Of a stretch of 64,000 nt of DNA, positions 11,239 to 21,608 are shown piece by piece. This stretch comes from Larimichthys crocea (taxonomy: Eukaryota; Chordata; Actinopteri; Sciaenidae). The notes under the pieces are model-generated. The model was not told where the DNA came from and searched no databases. It was given only the letters and a program-made list of their open reading frames with translations. Made by a program: the position numbers and the translations under genes. Numbering within the stretch: position 1 is the stretch's first letter; each line of letters opens with the position of its first letter. The DNA lies in assembly GCF_000972845.2 (NCBI RefSeq), contig NC_040019.1:9801868-9865867 (forward strand). The letters are read 5' to 3'.

Positions 11239-11890
11239 CTGCAAAACACACAAACGCCCCCCTCCACCACACCGTTTTATGGACACATAACAGCGAACAC
11301 ACCATACATTCCCTCATTGATGACTATGGGCTTTGTGACCCACATGGTTAGCATTATGAAATACCTGCACCACTCAGCAGCTTTGACAGCATTTAGAGCA
11401 CTCTGGAATTTATTTCAATAAATAAGCACCAGGGCCAAGCATCTAGCATAAATATTTTTTTAATAATATGCCTGCATGAAATAGTTTGGCAGGACATCTG
11501 TGACAGCAGCCTTTAAAATCGAGTTCAAGCTCAAGTATGTTTGCCATATTGCATAAAAGAGAATGTGAATAGGAAGTGTACAGACATTTTTAAAAGTGAT
11601 AATAGCCTCTAAAATGCAGACATTATAAAGAGGGCCGACACATAAATACACACACCAAAGAACTAAATTTCAAAAAGTCTATTCATAGACTGGGAGCATC
11701 CTCCTATCCCCCATGACTATGACAAACAGCTCAGAGGATGGCTGGCAAAAGTTACATAATGCGTGATGTCGGGATACTGACATATACTGACATTGATGAT
11801 AACCATAACATTTAAAAAAAATGAAACATTCACATCATATAAATAACACAGATATGTTAATGTTGTGTAAATAATCTAGCACATCTTAAA
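11239..11890. other. Gene-free sequence
   Basis: No named repeat. On the minus strand a short exon-like piece lies near 11355-11393 (acceptor AAATTCCAG, donor GTGCAG/GTATTT, peptide ALNAVKAAEWC), but its phase does not fit the exon pair below it. Confidence 0.4.
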
Positions 11891-12406
11891 TACCGTAATT
11901 TTCGGACTATTGAGCGCACCTGAATATAAACCACACCAGCTAAATTTTAAAAGAAAATAAATTTTGTACATACAGTAGGCAGTGCTTGAATATAAGCTGC
12001 AGGTTTTCATGTTGTAACATGAGATATTTACACAGAAAGGTACATGGAAGATTTTTTTTGTTTGTTTTAAAATAAGACACGCATTTTTTAAAACTGTGCC
12101 TGAAAATCTGCAGTACGGCAACAACATGCCATCAACACGGCATCAACGCAGGATGCAAAGATTACGTGCAGTAGCTCTATTTCCTTCTTTGATGGCCAGA
12201 TTGTTTAAAATCGAAATCAAAACTAGTGTCTTCTTCGGCACATGATCTTTCCCCACGTCTGTCTCACTTTTGCGTTTACTGCTAGAGAGTGCCCCCTCTG
12301 TGGCTGTTGGCCAGTAAAAATCTATAAATTAGCTGCACCGTTGTATAGGCCGCAGGGTTTAAAGCTTATGAAAAAAGTAGCGGCTTATAGTCCGAAAATT
12401 GCGGTA
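11891..12406. mobile_element. 516-bp DNA element with 20-bp terminal inverted repeats
   Basis: The left end TACCGTAATTTTCGGACTAT is mirrored at 12387-12406 by ATAGTCCGAAAATTGCGGTA, with one mismatch over 20 bases. Inside, the right half (GTGCCCCCTCTGTGGCTGTT, GCACCGTTGTATAGGCCGCA, GCGGCTTATAGTCCG) belongs to a fish repeat I know by its 'ATAAGCCGCTAC' and 'TACAACGGTGCGGC' text. The left half (GAATATAAACCACACCAGC) is a diverged counterpart of that arm, which makes the whole element loosely palindromic. No transposase frame is present, so it is non-autonomous. A clear target duplication is not visible. Confidence 0.85.
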
Positions 12407-12717
12407 ATTTCCTTTTTTCAGTCTCCCTTTTGGTACACTTTTGTACAGCAAACCTCCCTCTCCATCTCACTATGCATTACATAATTACATGAGTGTAATA
12501 TTATTATTTAATAAATAATGAAATCATATTGTTATTGTGAACTCTTTGGCCATAATAATGTTGTAGTAAAATCTGATATAAGGCCCCCCCTAGTATGCGT
12601 ACATTTTTACACTTGGATTGTCTTTATGCACAATGTAATTGGATGTCTAATTGGATGTGTTTACATGAGCACTAATAAAATCATTGCATATCATCAGCCA
12701 GTTGACAGTATTAAGAA

Positions 12718-13095
12718 TGGATGGCGTATCCGTGACGTCACTCACAGGTTTCCGAAGAGCCATTTTCAAGCTTAAAAACTATGTTGGCTGTCCTGCCTCT
12801 TCCTCCTCCAAGCTAATCTAAAAAACAGCAAAGACATGGATCATCAGCAACTCCAGACGGACTGAATGACGCCTGGGTGCTCAATCAAACCATCTGTAAC
12901 AGCACTCAAAGTCAATCAAAGTGGCCATGCTGTTAATTAACTGCATCTGCAACTTTAATGTAGTCTTAATATAATTGACATAATAATAAAAAACTCAGTA
13001 CAGAACAAGGAAATTAACTATAGAGACCAAAACCATTTTTGTACCAGGCTGTAAACATGATTATTTCTGCTGTGAAGACATGGGAGCTTATGGAG
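12718..13095. repeat. Fish interspersed repeat (CGTGACGTCACTC family)
   Basis: The sequence runs through CCGTGACGTCACTCACAGG, TTTCCGAAGAGCCATTTT, ATGTTGGCTGTCCTGCCTC, GTCAATCAAAGTGGCCATGC and CTATAGAGACCAAAACCATT, followed by GTACCAGGCTGTAAACATG. I recognise this order as one dispersed repeat found many times in teleost genomes, probably a non-autonomous DNA transposon. The copy is decayed and its exact ends are uncertain. It has no coding capacity. Confidence 0.7.
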
Positions 13096-16000
13096 ATGCT
13101 GCTTGTCATACACACATCATCACACACATTGTGCAATGTCTTTTTATACAGAACAAAACAAATACCACATTACTGCAAATATTAAGAGAATGTCCTTTAT
13201 GAAAGAGCTTATATGGTATATACCTCAACTGAACAGGCAGCATAGAATACATCAGCTGCTTTCATAAAGGCAACAATTGAAACTGCATGTTTACCTCATA
13301 CTGCAGCCTACGCGTACTTCATTCTTCAGGGTATCTATACCTGTAGAGGCTTTGTATGAAACAGTAATGGTTACCATTGGTAACCAAACACCCACTTTCT
13401 GTGCAGGAGTAAAACATATTAAGACACCGATTTATTTCTTATTTGTTCATTTTTTTAAATATATGAAGCATAGCAACCACTGTTCTGCACAGAGAAATTG
13501 TTCTTCTTTCCAACACGAAGAAAGAAAGACATTCTGTGTGAAAAGCTAGCCTTGCCAGGGAGTTATTTTTTTAGAGACATGCATTACATATGTATTATAG
13601 TTTGACGTTTGACTTGTGCAATGTACTGTCAGATGTTGATCTTTCTTTTTTGTGTCATATAAAAGTTGTTGTGTTGTTGTTCTATGGATGATGTACTCCC
13701 TGCATCATGTAATCTCTCTAGCATTTCCACTACTTTGTTTTTAGCTCAGGTTAGTTTCTCTTAACAGATTGTGCAGCACAGTGAAGTGGAAGTCGACTCT
13801 GATTAGGATGAACACACCCTAATTTTTGATTCCCACTTTCCAAAGTAATTTCTTCTCCTAACCTGCGGTGTTATGGGAGTCTCACTGTGCTGCAGAAGGT
13901 GGAGAAGGTTCACAATGATGCTCCACATATGTTTCTGGACAGTATGGCAGTGAAACATAGCACAGTTAGTCATGCATGCTAGTTTCATACAGTAATACTT
14001 TTTCATGTCATCCACAAGACAGGTGCAACGTGTCTCTAACCGACAACCTGACACAGCTTCAAATCAGCAGCGTGGAATAATACCTGGGCTCTGCACTTCC
14101 GCCCTCACAACCAGACTGTGATGTGGAGATGGTAGATGGTGCAACTGTTAATGATTGCTTGTGTTTTCAAACCTACTAGTGCAGTATAAGTATTTGTATT
14201 TTTTTAAATCACAATTTGCGTGAATCTGTGCCTGCGTCGACATGATGCAGTTAGAGGCTGGCAATGCGATCCAGGCATTTGCCATTTCCATGTGTGAAGA
14301 TGGCGAAGAAGAAGAGAGTGAAAGTGGAAATGGCAGGAACAAAATGTAGGTGGTGTATCAGTGAGATGCAGGAAAGAACTACTGACAGAAGAGGTTGACT
14401 TCCATCGCTGAGCTCACAGAAAAATGATTTTCACAGTTTCACAGAAATCCCCTTGGTGTTCTGATTTGGCACGTTCATGTGCAACATGTTGCTTCTGCAG
14501 CTGCACGAGGCATCCATATTCACCATCCATCTGCAGCTTTCAGGGAGCTTCCATTCATGTTGTTGTGAAGTGTTCATTGTGTCGTCATCATTGTCTCTGA
14601 CGAAAACACAACAATTACAGGAAACAATTACAGGAAAAATGACTAAAGCAGGGGGCACCGCGATCTCACATTGCAACAAGCTGCACATGATTATGGCTTG
14701 ATTTTCTCCTATGAGGGAAGTTATGATAATTAATCCATAATTTTGGGCTTAGAAAATGGCTGCTTGTCAAGCCTTCCCGCTGCTGATAATTTGTTGAAAT
14801 GGGTCCCAAGTAATGTGACATAACAATGTTTCAACCTTTAACACATGGCTTTAAGTCTGAGCAAGCCTGATTAGACAAATAAGCCAGAAACTGAATCTCC
14901 TTTTTACTATTTTTGTCAAAATTAACATTATTGCCTTCATCTGCAGTCAACACATTTTTGCAACAAAAAATGCTGGGCTTTGAATATTTAATTTCACTTT
15001 TTTCAACGTGTGTCTTGGGGTGATTTGGAGAATTATGGTTTAATTAACAAGGTCTTTAAGGGAAATTCTGTTATATTTCAAAATGGCATATTTCTCATAA
15101 ATTTGGCCATTGTGACTCTGAAGGTTGTGCTAAATTTGCACTTGCCATCTCTGTTACAGATTCAAGGAAATGAGAACTCTCACAAAACAATGTGAGTATA
15201 TTAGCACAAGCAGCTCTACAGCTTCCCCAATGAATCTAACTGTTCATCTGTTTCTCATCACTTGGCTTACAAATGGATGTCACACTGATGAGCAAAAGTG
15301 ACTAAATCTAATTTTAGGTTTAAAAATATTGATTGAAATTTGGATTTTCTAGCTTCAGAAATGGACAAAGACAACAGTAAACAGCAATCCCATTTACATG
15401 CTTCGAAACATCCTTTCAAAAATATATTATACCTTTTCTAGAGTAAATGACAGCTCCTAAAAACTGAACATTTGTCCTAGTAAACCTTCGTTTTGCACAA
15501 CAGTTAGTCACTGTGTATGTGTATGTGTGTGTGTGTGTGTGTGTCTGTGCCTTCTTTTCTCAGAACAGATTTATCCTCTGACTCACTACTGCCTGTGGTG
15601 TTTTGCGTTAATGAGTTGGGTTGAGTGTGAGGTTCCTTACTTCCTTGCATGCTAATAGTAGTTGAACATTTTTACTGATATGACATCTCACTGACATGGT
15701 GCAATAATTTAGATTGTGAGAGTTTTGTTCTCAGGAGTTTTAAAAGATGGAATACATTTGAGTAAAACTTAATCGAGTAAAGATATTTTGATCCTCAGGC
15801 CTAGAACCCTGAGTGACATCCACCTAATCCAAAGTGACTGTCACCCAATTAAAAAGTTACAGCTTGTTATACCTTCTGACTAATATCTATACATATTATT
15901 ATATATATATATATATCTATATTATTGTTTTCACAATGCCATCTTGTGGTAATATTCTATGCAAAATATAGGCAGCATTAGAGCTACTTTGCTGCTGCAA

Positions 16001-16378
16001 ACTCATCCCGTGATTCACCTTGTAAATTAACCAAATTTTAATTATAGCACATTACATTCCAAGGGCATTTGCCTGTGTTCCATTACCCCATTGGAAATGA
16101 TAATAATGTCACAGATGGAAAGGAGGAGGGGAAAGCATGCTTAAATAGCCACTGTAATCCTGTGAATAAAGAGGGAGAGAGACGAAGAGAGTTTTTTCTT
16201 CTTGGACATGTGTTATCAGTACTTATTAAACTTTGTGTACAACACCTTGCTACATACTTATAAACATTAAGGTTACAAGAGTAAAATGCCTCTTTGCATT
16301 CTGGAGTCTGCAGAAAATAATAGCCACTGCTTATGAAGAGATTAATTAATTACAATAAAACTAGCAATACTTGTTAAT
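13096..16378. other. Gene-free sequence
   Basis: Frames up to 90 codons overlap on both strands without coding character. At 14431-14701 both strands are open together, which argues for chance. A short exon-like piece (15160-15191) lies between CTGTTACAG and GTGAGTAT but is only 32 bases. An (AT)n tract lies near 15900-15917. Confidence 0.45.
15512..15548. repeat. (TG)n microsatellite
   Basis: TGTG units interrupted by TATG near the left end, then about eleven pure GT units. Confidence 0.93.
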
Positions 16379-16920
16379 GTGAGTGACCCCTTTTTTCTAA
16401 ATATATATATCCTCTCTTGTTTCTTGTACATTCATTTATTTTTGACCCCATTGCCACTTTACTGCCACACTACTACACACTTACCTAGACGTACTACACT
16501 TGTCTGGACTATTAACAGATACGCTCCCACATACTATTACATATACATACTGTCCTACTGTGCTATGACCTATCTGACCTAAAGTGCATTTATACCTAGC
16601 TGTTTATTCTGTAACTTATGTCTACCAATTGTATTGCTTGTACTCACACCCACACTGTATAATTACTTGATGACTGTAACTGCTGCTGCACATGCTGTAC
16701 ATACTGTGCATTATTTTCTCTCTGGTCATACTGTATTTTTTCTAGGCTTAATGTATTCATATTTACTATATTTATTATATATTATATTTATTTATATATA
16801 GCTATACACATTTGTACATCACTCTGCATTAGTTTTGCACTTCTGTTTAGAGACTAAACTGCAACTTTTGTTGTCTGACTACTTTGTGCACGGACAATAA
16901 AGTTGAATCTAATCTAATAT
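16379..16920 (+). mobile_element. L2/Maui LINE 3' end, 5'-truncated
   Basis: The pyrimidine-rich, non-coding sequence ends in TTTTGCACTTCTGTTTAGAG, CTAAACTGCA, TTGTTGTCTGACTAC, then GACAATAAAGTTGAATCTAATCTAAT. The last part is the signature 3' tail of fish L2-type LINEs, with a polyadenylation-like AATAAA and a short repeated ATCTA tail. Only the 3' untranslated part is present, as expected for an insertion from incomplete reverse transcription. The left boundary is approximate. Confidence 0.8.
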
Positions 16921-19329
16921 TGTATCACTGCACATAAGATAGCACATATGGCAATTTTCCTGTTCATGTTTTAATAATGTAGTGATACTGTGAACAGATG
17001 ATGACGCACACGCATTTTGCACTCCACTGCCATTTTTATCCACATATGGTGCCATCAGGCTGGAGTTTTGTAACATATGACAGCTGGTAATATGCTGAAT
17101 TTTGTAGTGCACAATGTGTTTTCTGTTTTTATTTTGTCTGTAAGTTATGTCTTGAATATTAAATGCAACCAATACTGACAGGTAAAAAAGGGAAAGAGCA
17201 TCTATGGCCTGGAATAAAAATACATGAGAAAAAAACCCCCAAACAATTAATATGGGATGAGTCTAGCATGGGACTCGCAGCTCTGAGGTGAATTTCTCAC
17301 ACAGAGGTTCTTCTGATGCTGCATAGAAATCCTGCCTCCTTTGTGAGGACTGGCAGACGCCATCGGGATCAGTATGCTTTAAAGTTCTTGTCCAATCATC
17401 GTGCAGAATCTCAAACCCACTCCCAGACACCTTTCAGAATTTTTGCAACTTTCCAAAACCAACAATCTACCAAGCACTTCATGCAGCCATAGGCCCAGTG
17501 TGAGGTGTTGAGAAAGTAGGCATGCTGGCAGATTTTTCACTCTGTGTCAAGTGTGGCTGTAAACACTGTTGCCTTGATCAGACAGCACATCGTACACACT
17601 AGGTTGTTTCGAGCATACCCTGGCCTTAACCCTAATCATGGCCCCGACCTTAACCATCTTTATCTAAAGTATTTGATTAGTCGAGCTTATCAGATGCTGT
17701 GACAGCCCGGAAGGACAAAGAATGTCTTTCTCCTTATTTAATCGAGGAGCATGTCCCAATAAAGGTTTGCGACTTCACCCACATGACCTTGAACTGATTG
17801 TGGTTATTGGCTTATAGGTCCTGTCAACATTTACTGTGTATGCTGCATTCTTCCCAATCAAGCCTCACTGCCTGCTGAAGCTCAGTGTGACCTCTGGGTG
17901 ATGTCTTGGGAACACTAAGTTAATGATTACAATATATTATTTCTTGTATTTTTCAATATGACGATGTCACCTTGGTCTTTCTTTGTAAAGCCAGCCTTCT
18001 CATCTTCGCCTCTTGCTGCGTCCGTCCAGAATTTTTTATTTTTTTATTCACTTACTTGACATTTCACCTTTTTCTTCTCACTGGTTATAATTGCACAACT
18101 ACTGCAACAGTTTGCTGCAGGTCTAGCTCCAGTCTGTTTCTGGAAATGACAATTTAGGCCGCACAATTTACTGAGAGTGTAGAGTGTGTACGTACATACT
18201 TTATGTGAAAGGAGAGATAAGGAGCAGACTACAGAACAGCAGCTATATGTTCACTTATTTTGAAAGGTGTGTTCAGACAGAAAAGAGAGGTACACTTTTG
18301 CCTTTTCATGCAGCCTGTGTTTATTTGACCCATGTGCAAAAACAATATCTGCTCATCCAAAATACATAGTGCACAGAGGAGACTCTGAGATTTGAGTAGA
18401 GACACTACAGTACATAGTCCAGCATGGCACGACATGGGCTTATTTTATTAATTATTTTACTATGAATAAACAAAATATTACAACCTTGGATAAAAAAACA
18501 TGTGTGAAATCAAACATTAATACCTTCATAATCTGCATTGTAGCTTGTGACACTTCATATGACACCATAGTTAAATGCTACAGCAACCCAAAGTGAGATA
18601 TCTGAGATAGCTGTAGTCTAGCTAATTGAATGAAATCTAAATAGTCTTTTCAATCTGATCTGTGCTGGTGGATGGATGTTGCAAGACATGTACAATAGGC
18701 TGTGTCAAGCAATCAGGGCTACAACCTTTTACTTCTTTTCAATGTAGCCAGCAATAGCGACCAGAAGTTAAAAGAAATGGAACAAACGGAAAAAAGAGAA
18801 GGACTGTGCAAGGTACATAGTGTGTGTGTGCGTGTGTGTATGTGTGCGTGTGCGTGTTCAGCTCAGCCTTTGACTGATCTCAGAACTCACCGGGGACTTA
18901 AGTTCTTTCTGTTGATTCCCTCCAGCCTCTCTCCTTTTCCCTCTCATCTCTGTACATTTATGAATTTAAATAATAAATAAAGCCCCGGAGCAAAGCCAAT
19001 TTTTTTTGCTCAAGTTGAAACATTTTGAACTTTGTTGAATGCAACTTTGCGTCTTATTACATCTCTCGTTGACCTTGCACTGCCTCTTAAATTCACTTCT
19101 CATTCCATTTGAGCATACAATAACTCTACACACCCAGATTGTTTTGTACTTGTAGTCATCAGGCCCAACCGATGTCACCTCAAATTACATCGCTGGAGAC
19201 TGAGAAGAATTATCAGACTTCATACAGCTCCACATGGAGCTCTAAGAGGGTTTATAGCACATTTTTTCACAGACTGACGTAAAATTGCACAATTCTCTTT
19301 CAACAGTGATATCTGGGATGCATGTTTTC
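16921..19329. other. Gene-free sequence
   Basis: Contains no recognised repeat apart from the GT-rich tract listed separately. The 17260-17420 part is relatively GC-rich (TGGCAGACGCCATCGGGATC) but shows no open frame with splice signals. Confidence 0.45.
18821..18857. repeat. Impure (TG)n tract
   Basis: Alternating purine-pyrimidine run of TG with CG and TA interruptions (TGCGTGTGTGTATGTGTGCG), able in principle to adopt Z-DNA. Confidence 0.9.
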
Positions 19330-19415
19330 ATAGTTGAATATGTAAAAGAACTCTTATGAACCTGTTAACAATAGTTGAATATGTAAAAGAACTCTTATGA
19401 ACCTGTTAACAATAG
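19330..19415. repeat. 41-bp perfect tandem duplication
   Basis: The unit beginning ATAGTTGAATATGTAAAAGA and ending CCTGTTAACA occurs at 19330-19370 and again, identical, at 19371-19411, with four more bases (ATAG) of a third unit. Identity of both units implies a recent duplication or an assembly effect. Confidence 0.95.
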
Positions 19416-19444
19416 AGTTAGTGAATGTAAGAAGAAAGGGTCAT

Positions 19445-19690
19445 GGGGGTGGCTTGAGCCTTTCCCTGCTGACTTTGGGTGAGAGGCGAGGTACAAGTCG
19501 CAGCTCATTGCAGGGCACATAGAGACAAACAACCGTTTATACTCACATTCACACTTATGGGCAATGAACAAATTAAGTGCTTGTCTTTGGACTGTGGAAG
19601 GAAGCCAAAGCCACAAAGAACCCGTGCAGACATGAGGAAAACATGCACACTCCACTCCAACTCCACACAGTGCCACCCCAAAGGCAACAT
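19445..19690 (-). mobile_element. tRNA-derived SINE, head lost (family A)
   Basis: GGGTGAGAGGCGAGGTACAA, CACATAGAGACAAACAACCG, CTTTGGACTGTGGAAGGAAG, GAACCCGTGCAGACATGAGG and AACATGCACACTCC appear in this order. This is the same repeat family as at 29735-29955 and 39990-40315, in the same orientation. The tRNA-like head expected at the right end is not recognisable. Transposon material only; the open frames on both strands here (up to 121 codons) are incidental. Confidence 0.78.
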
Positions 19691-21398
19691 GTAAACAAGT
19701 TACACATATGTTGCCATGAAAAATGAAGATTTTTTTGGAAAAACTGGCAATGCAAACCACATGAAATAGTCAACAGGACATCCTGAGACAACAAGACAAG
19801 GGAATTTACTCAAAGTTCATTCCACTTTTAAAGTTAGGAATAATTGTTTCCATATAAGTTTGCATCTGTTTTGTTGGACACACACACACACACACACACA
19901 CACTATACAATTTTATTGTTAATGACTTGCTGAAGCACATCGGTGCTTTTTTGCTTCAAGAAAAACTAACAAATAAAAAACTTATTATTGGAATTTTCTC
20001 CCTCAACGACCCCCTGATTACATTCCCAAATGGAGAACAGTGAGATCAATGTGGAGCTATACACACAAAGAGGCCATCACCTGTTTAGTTGAGACACGAC
20101 AAAAAGGCTAAACCTCCCAAGTTCTTAGCTGTCGGCATATACTGTCATCACATATCAATATCCTACATCTCAGTACAAGATGGATTGTTTGTACAGATGA
20201 CCGAATGAAGTGGTGACGCAAGTAATAGCTAGAAGATTTTGTTTTGTTTGTTCAAAGAATGAGCACACGGAGAAAGGAACAACAAAATAAAGCAAATAGA
20301 AATATCAAACATTACATCTGAAATCCGTCATGACTTGCAGAACATAGTACTCTGTAACACTGTATGGCCACCATCTTCTGGTGTGCAAAAACTGACGGTC
20401 GTGATTCCAGGAACTGCTCTGTCATTTGTAATTCTGTGGTCGAGATGTTGACAGCCGGTGCCTGAAGGTAAAATACGAGCCTGCCATGCAGCTCACGTAG
20501 CTGTTCCACTTGCAGCTCCTGATTCTCTGTAGGGAGATAGTAATACTGAAATGCTTTTTGTTGATGTGTGCACAAGGATAGACAGATTTAACTGGTGAAG
20601 TAGCTTAGCTAGTGTACTGCTCAGGGACATCATTGTGAACAGATATATAACCTATGAAAATGTCCAAGCGTGACCTCAGTTACCAAGCAACCGGTACAAC
20701 TGAATTGATTACTCTCTTCCCTTAAGCCTAGAGCAGATCTGGCATTTACACAGCTCCCACATCTATTTTTGTTTGACAAAGCCCGATCTTCTATAATTTC
20801 TGTGAATGCAAAAGTGTTCTTTATGTACAAAAAGTGTTTTTCGTACCGTGAGGTGGTATGAAAACATGAGAACAGGCAATAAGTGTGATACTGAAATATG
20901 AGAAAAGTCCTCCGGTTAGGGAGGTGGGTGGTACATTTGGCTCATACTATCGTGACCCATGTTCCGGTCTCTACTCATGAGGAGTGTTTTACAATGTATA
21001 AAGCTGAACTTCTTCTATAACCATGACAAAAAAACTATTGATTTAAGTTTTCCATACTTAAAATCATGAAACAGTCAAATAAAAACAATATGCCTAATTT
21101 GTGTTTTTGTGCCTTTTGTAGTAGAGGAATATGATTATCACATTACATCTTACTCATGCACTGTGTTTTTAAAAGTGCTCAACAAATGTATTTGTAATTG
21201 TAACAGAAGCACACAATCTGAAGACAGAAGGCTCCATCTTCCGGTGTGTTTTTATTGTAGAAAGAATTTCCTTGTTTTTGTCTGTTTGATGTTTTTAAGA
21301 CTTCATGAACTCCACAGCATAATGGACAGGGTCAGCACTGGAACAAAATCCAGCCCCATATTTCTCCAACCTTCATTTATAACACATTGGCTAAGCAG
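19691..21398. other. Gene-free sequence with one protein-like minus-strand frame
   Basis: Mostly unremarkable AT-rich sequence. On the minus strand, 20575-20312 is open for 87 codons with protein-like composition (LRELHGRLVFYLQAP, ESRPSVFAHQKMVAIQCYRV) after a good acceptor, CTATCTCCCTACAG, but no donor or polyadenylation signal follows. I do not call it a gene. Confidence 0.35.
19878..19904. repeat. (CA)n microsatellite
   Basis: Thirteen uninterrupted CA units. Confidence 0.95.
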
Positions 21399-21608
21399 TA
21401 GATATCAAGTTGGCAGTAGAGGGGATCACCTGCTGGGAGGTTGTCATGTTGCTCGTCCTCAGCATTGGCCTTCTCTTCTTGTTTCTGCTCTCCACTGGAA
21501 GCAGCCTGCTGCTCATGTGTCTAGATTCTTTCCTCCTCTCCTCCTTTTCGTTTGGTACTTGCAAACTGTTAATATTGTTGCTTCAGCTACCAGGATATTT
21601 TGGCACTG
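21399..21608 (+). CDS. Exon-like segment with hydrophobic membrane stretch
   Basis: The 210-base segment lies between an acceptor-like CATTGGCTAAGCAG and a donor-like CACTG/GTAACA and is open in one frame with the same phase (1) at both ends, so it could be included without shifting a frame. It encodes an acidic lead-in (DIKLAVEGITCWE), then a strongly hydrophobic stretch (VVMLLVLSIGLLFLFLLS) like a single membrane helix, then a second, leucine-rich one. The acceptor has a weak pyrimidine tract. An overlapping frame on the same strand is open for 167 codons (21109-21612), which weakens the case. No family is recognised and no partner exon is found nearby. Confidence 0.2.

Noticed and set aside
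14431..14701. Overlapping frames on both strands
   Set aside because: Simultaneous openness without codon bias or splice signals points to chance.
15160..15191. 32-base segment between CTGTTACAG and GTGAGTAT
   Set aside because: Too short to judge, and the donor lacks a preceding AG. Such pairs are expected by chance in 64 kb.
19395..19760. 121-codon minus-strand frame
   Set aside because: It is the antisense of a SINE body. Similar frames appear by chance in other copies of the family.
20920..20990. tRNA-like text (GGAGGTGGGTGGTACATTTG then ATGTTCCGGTCT)
   Set aside because: B-box resemblance is weak, no acceptor stem pairs, and no terminator or SINE body follows.
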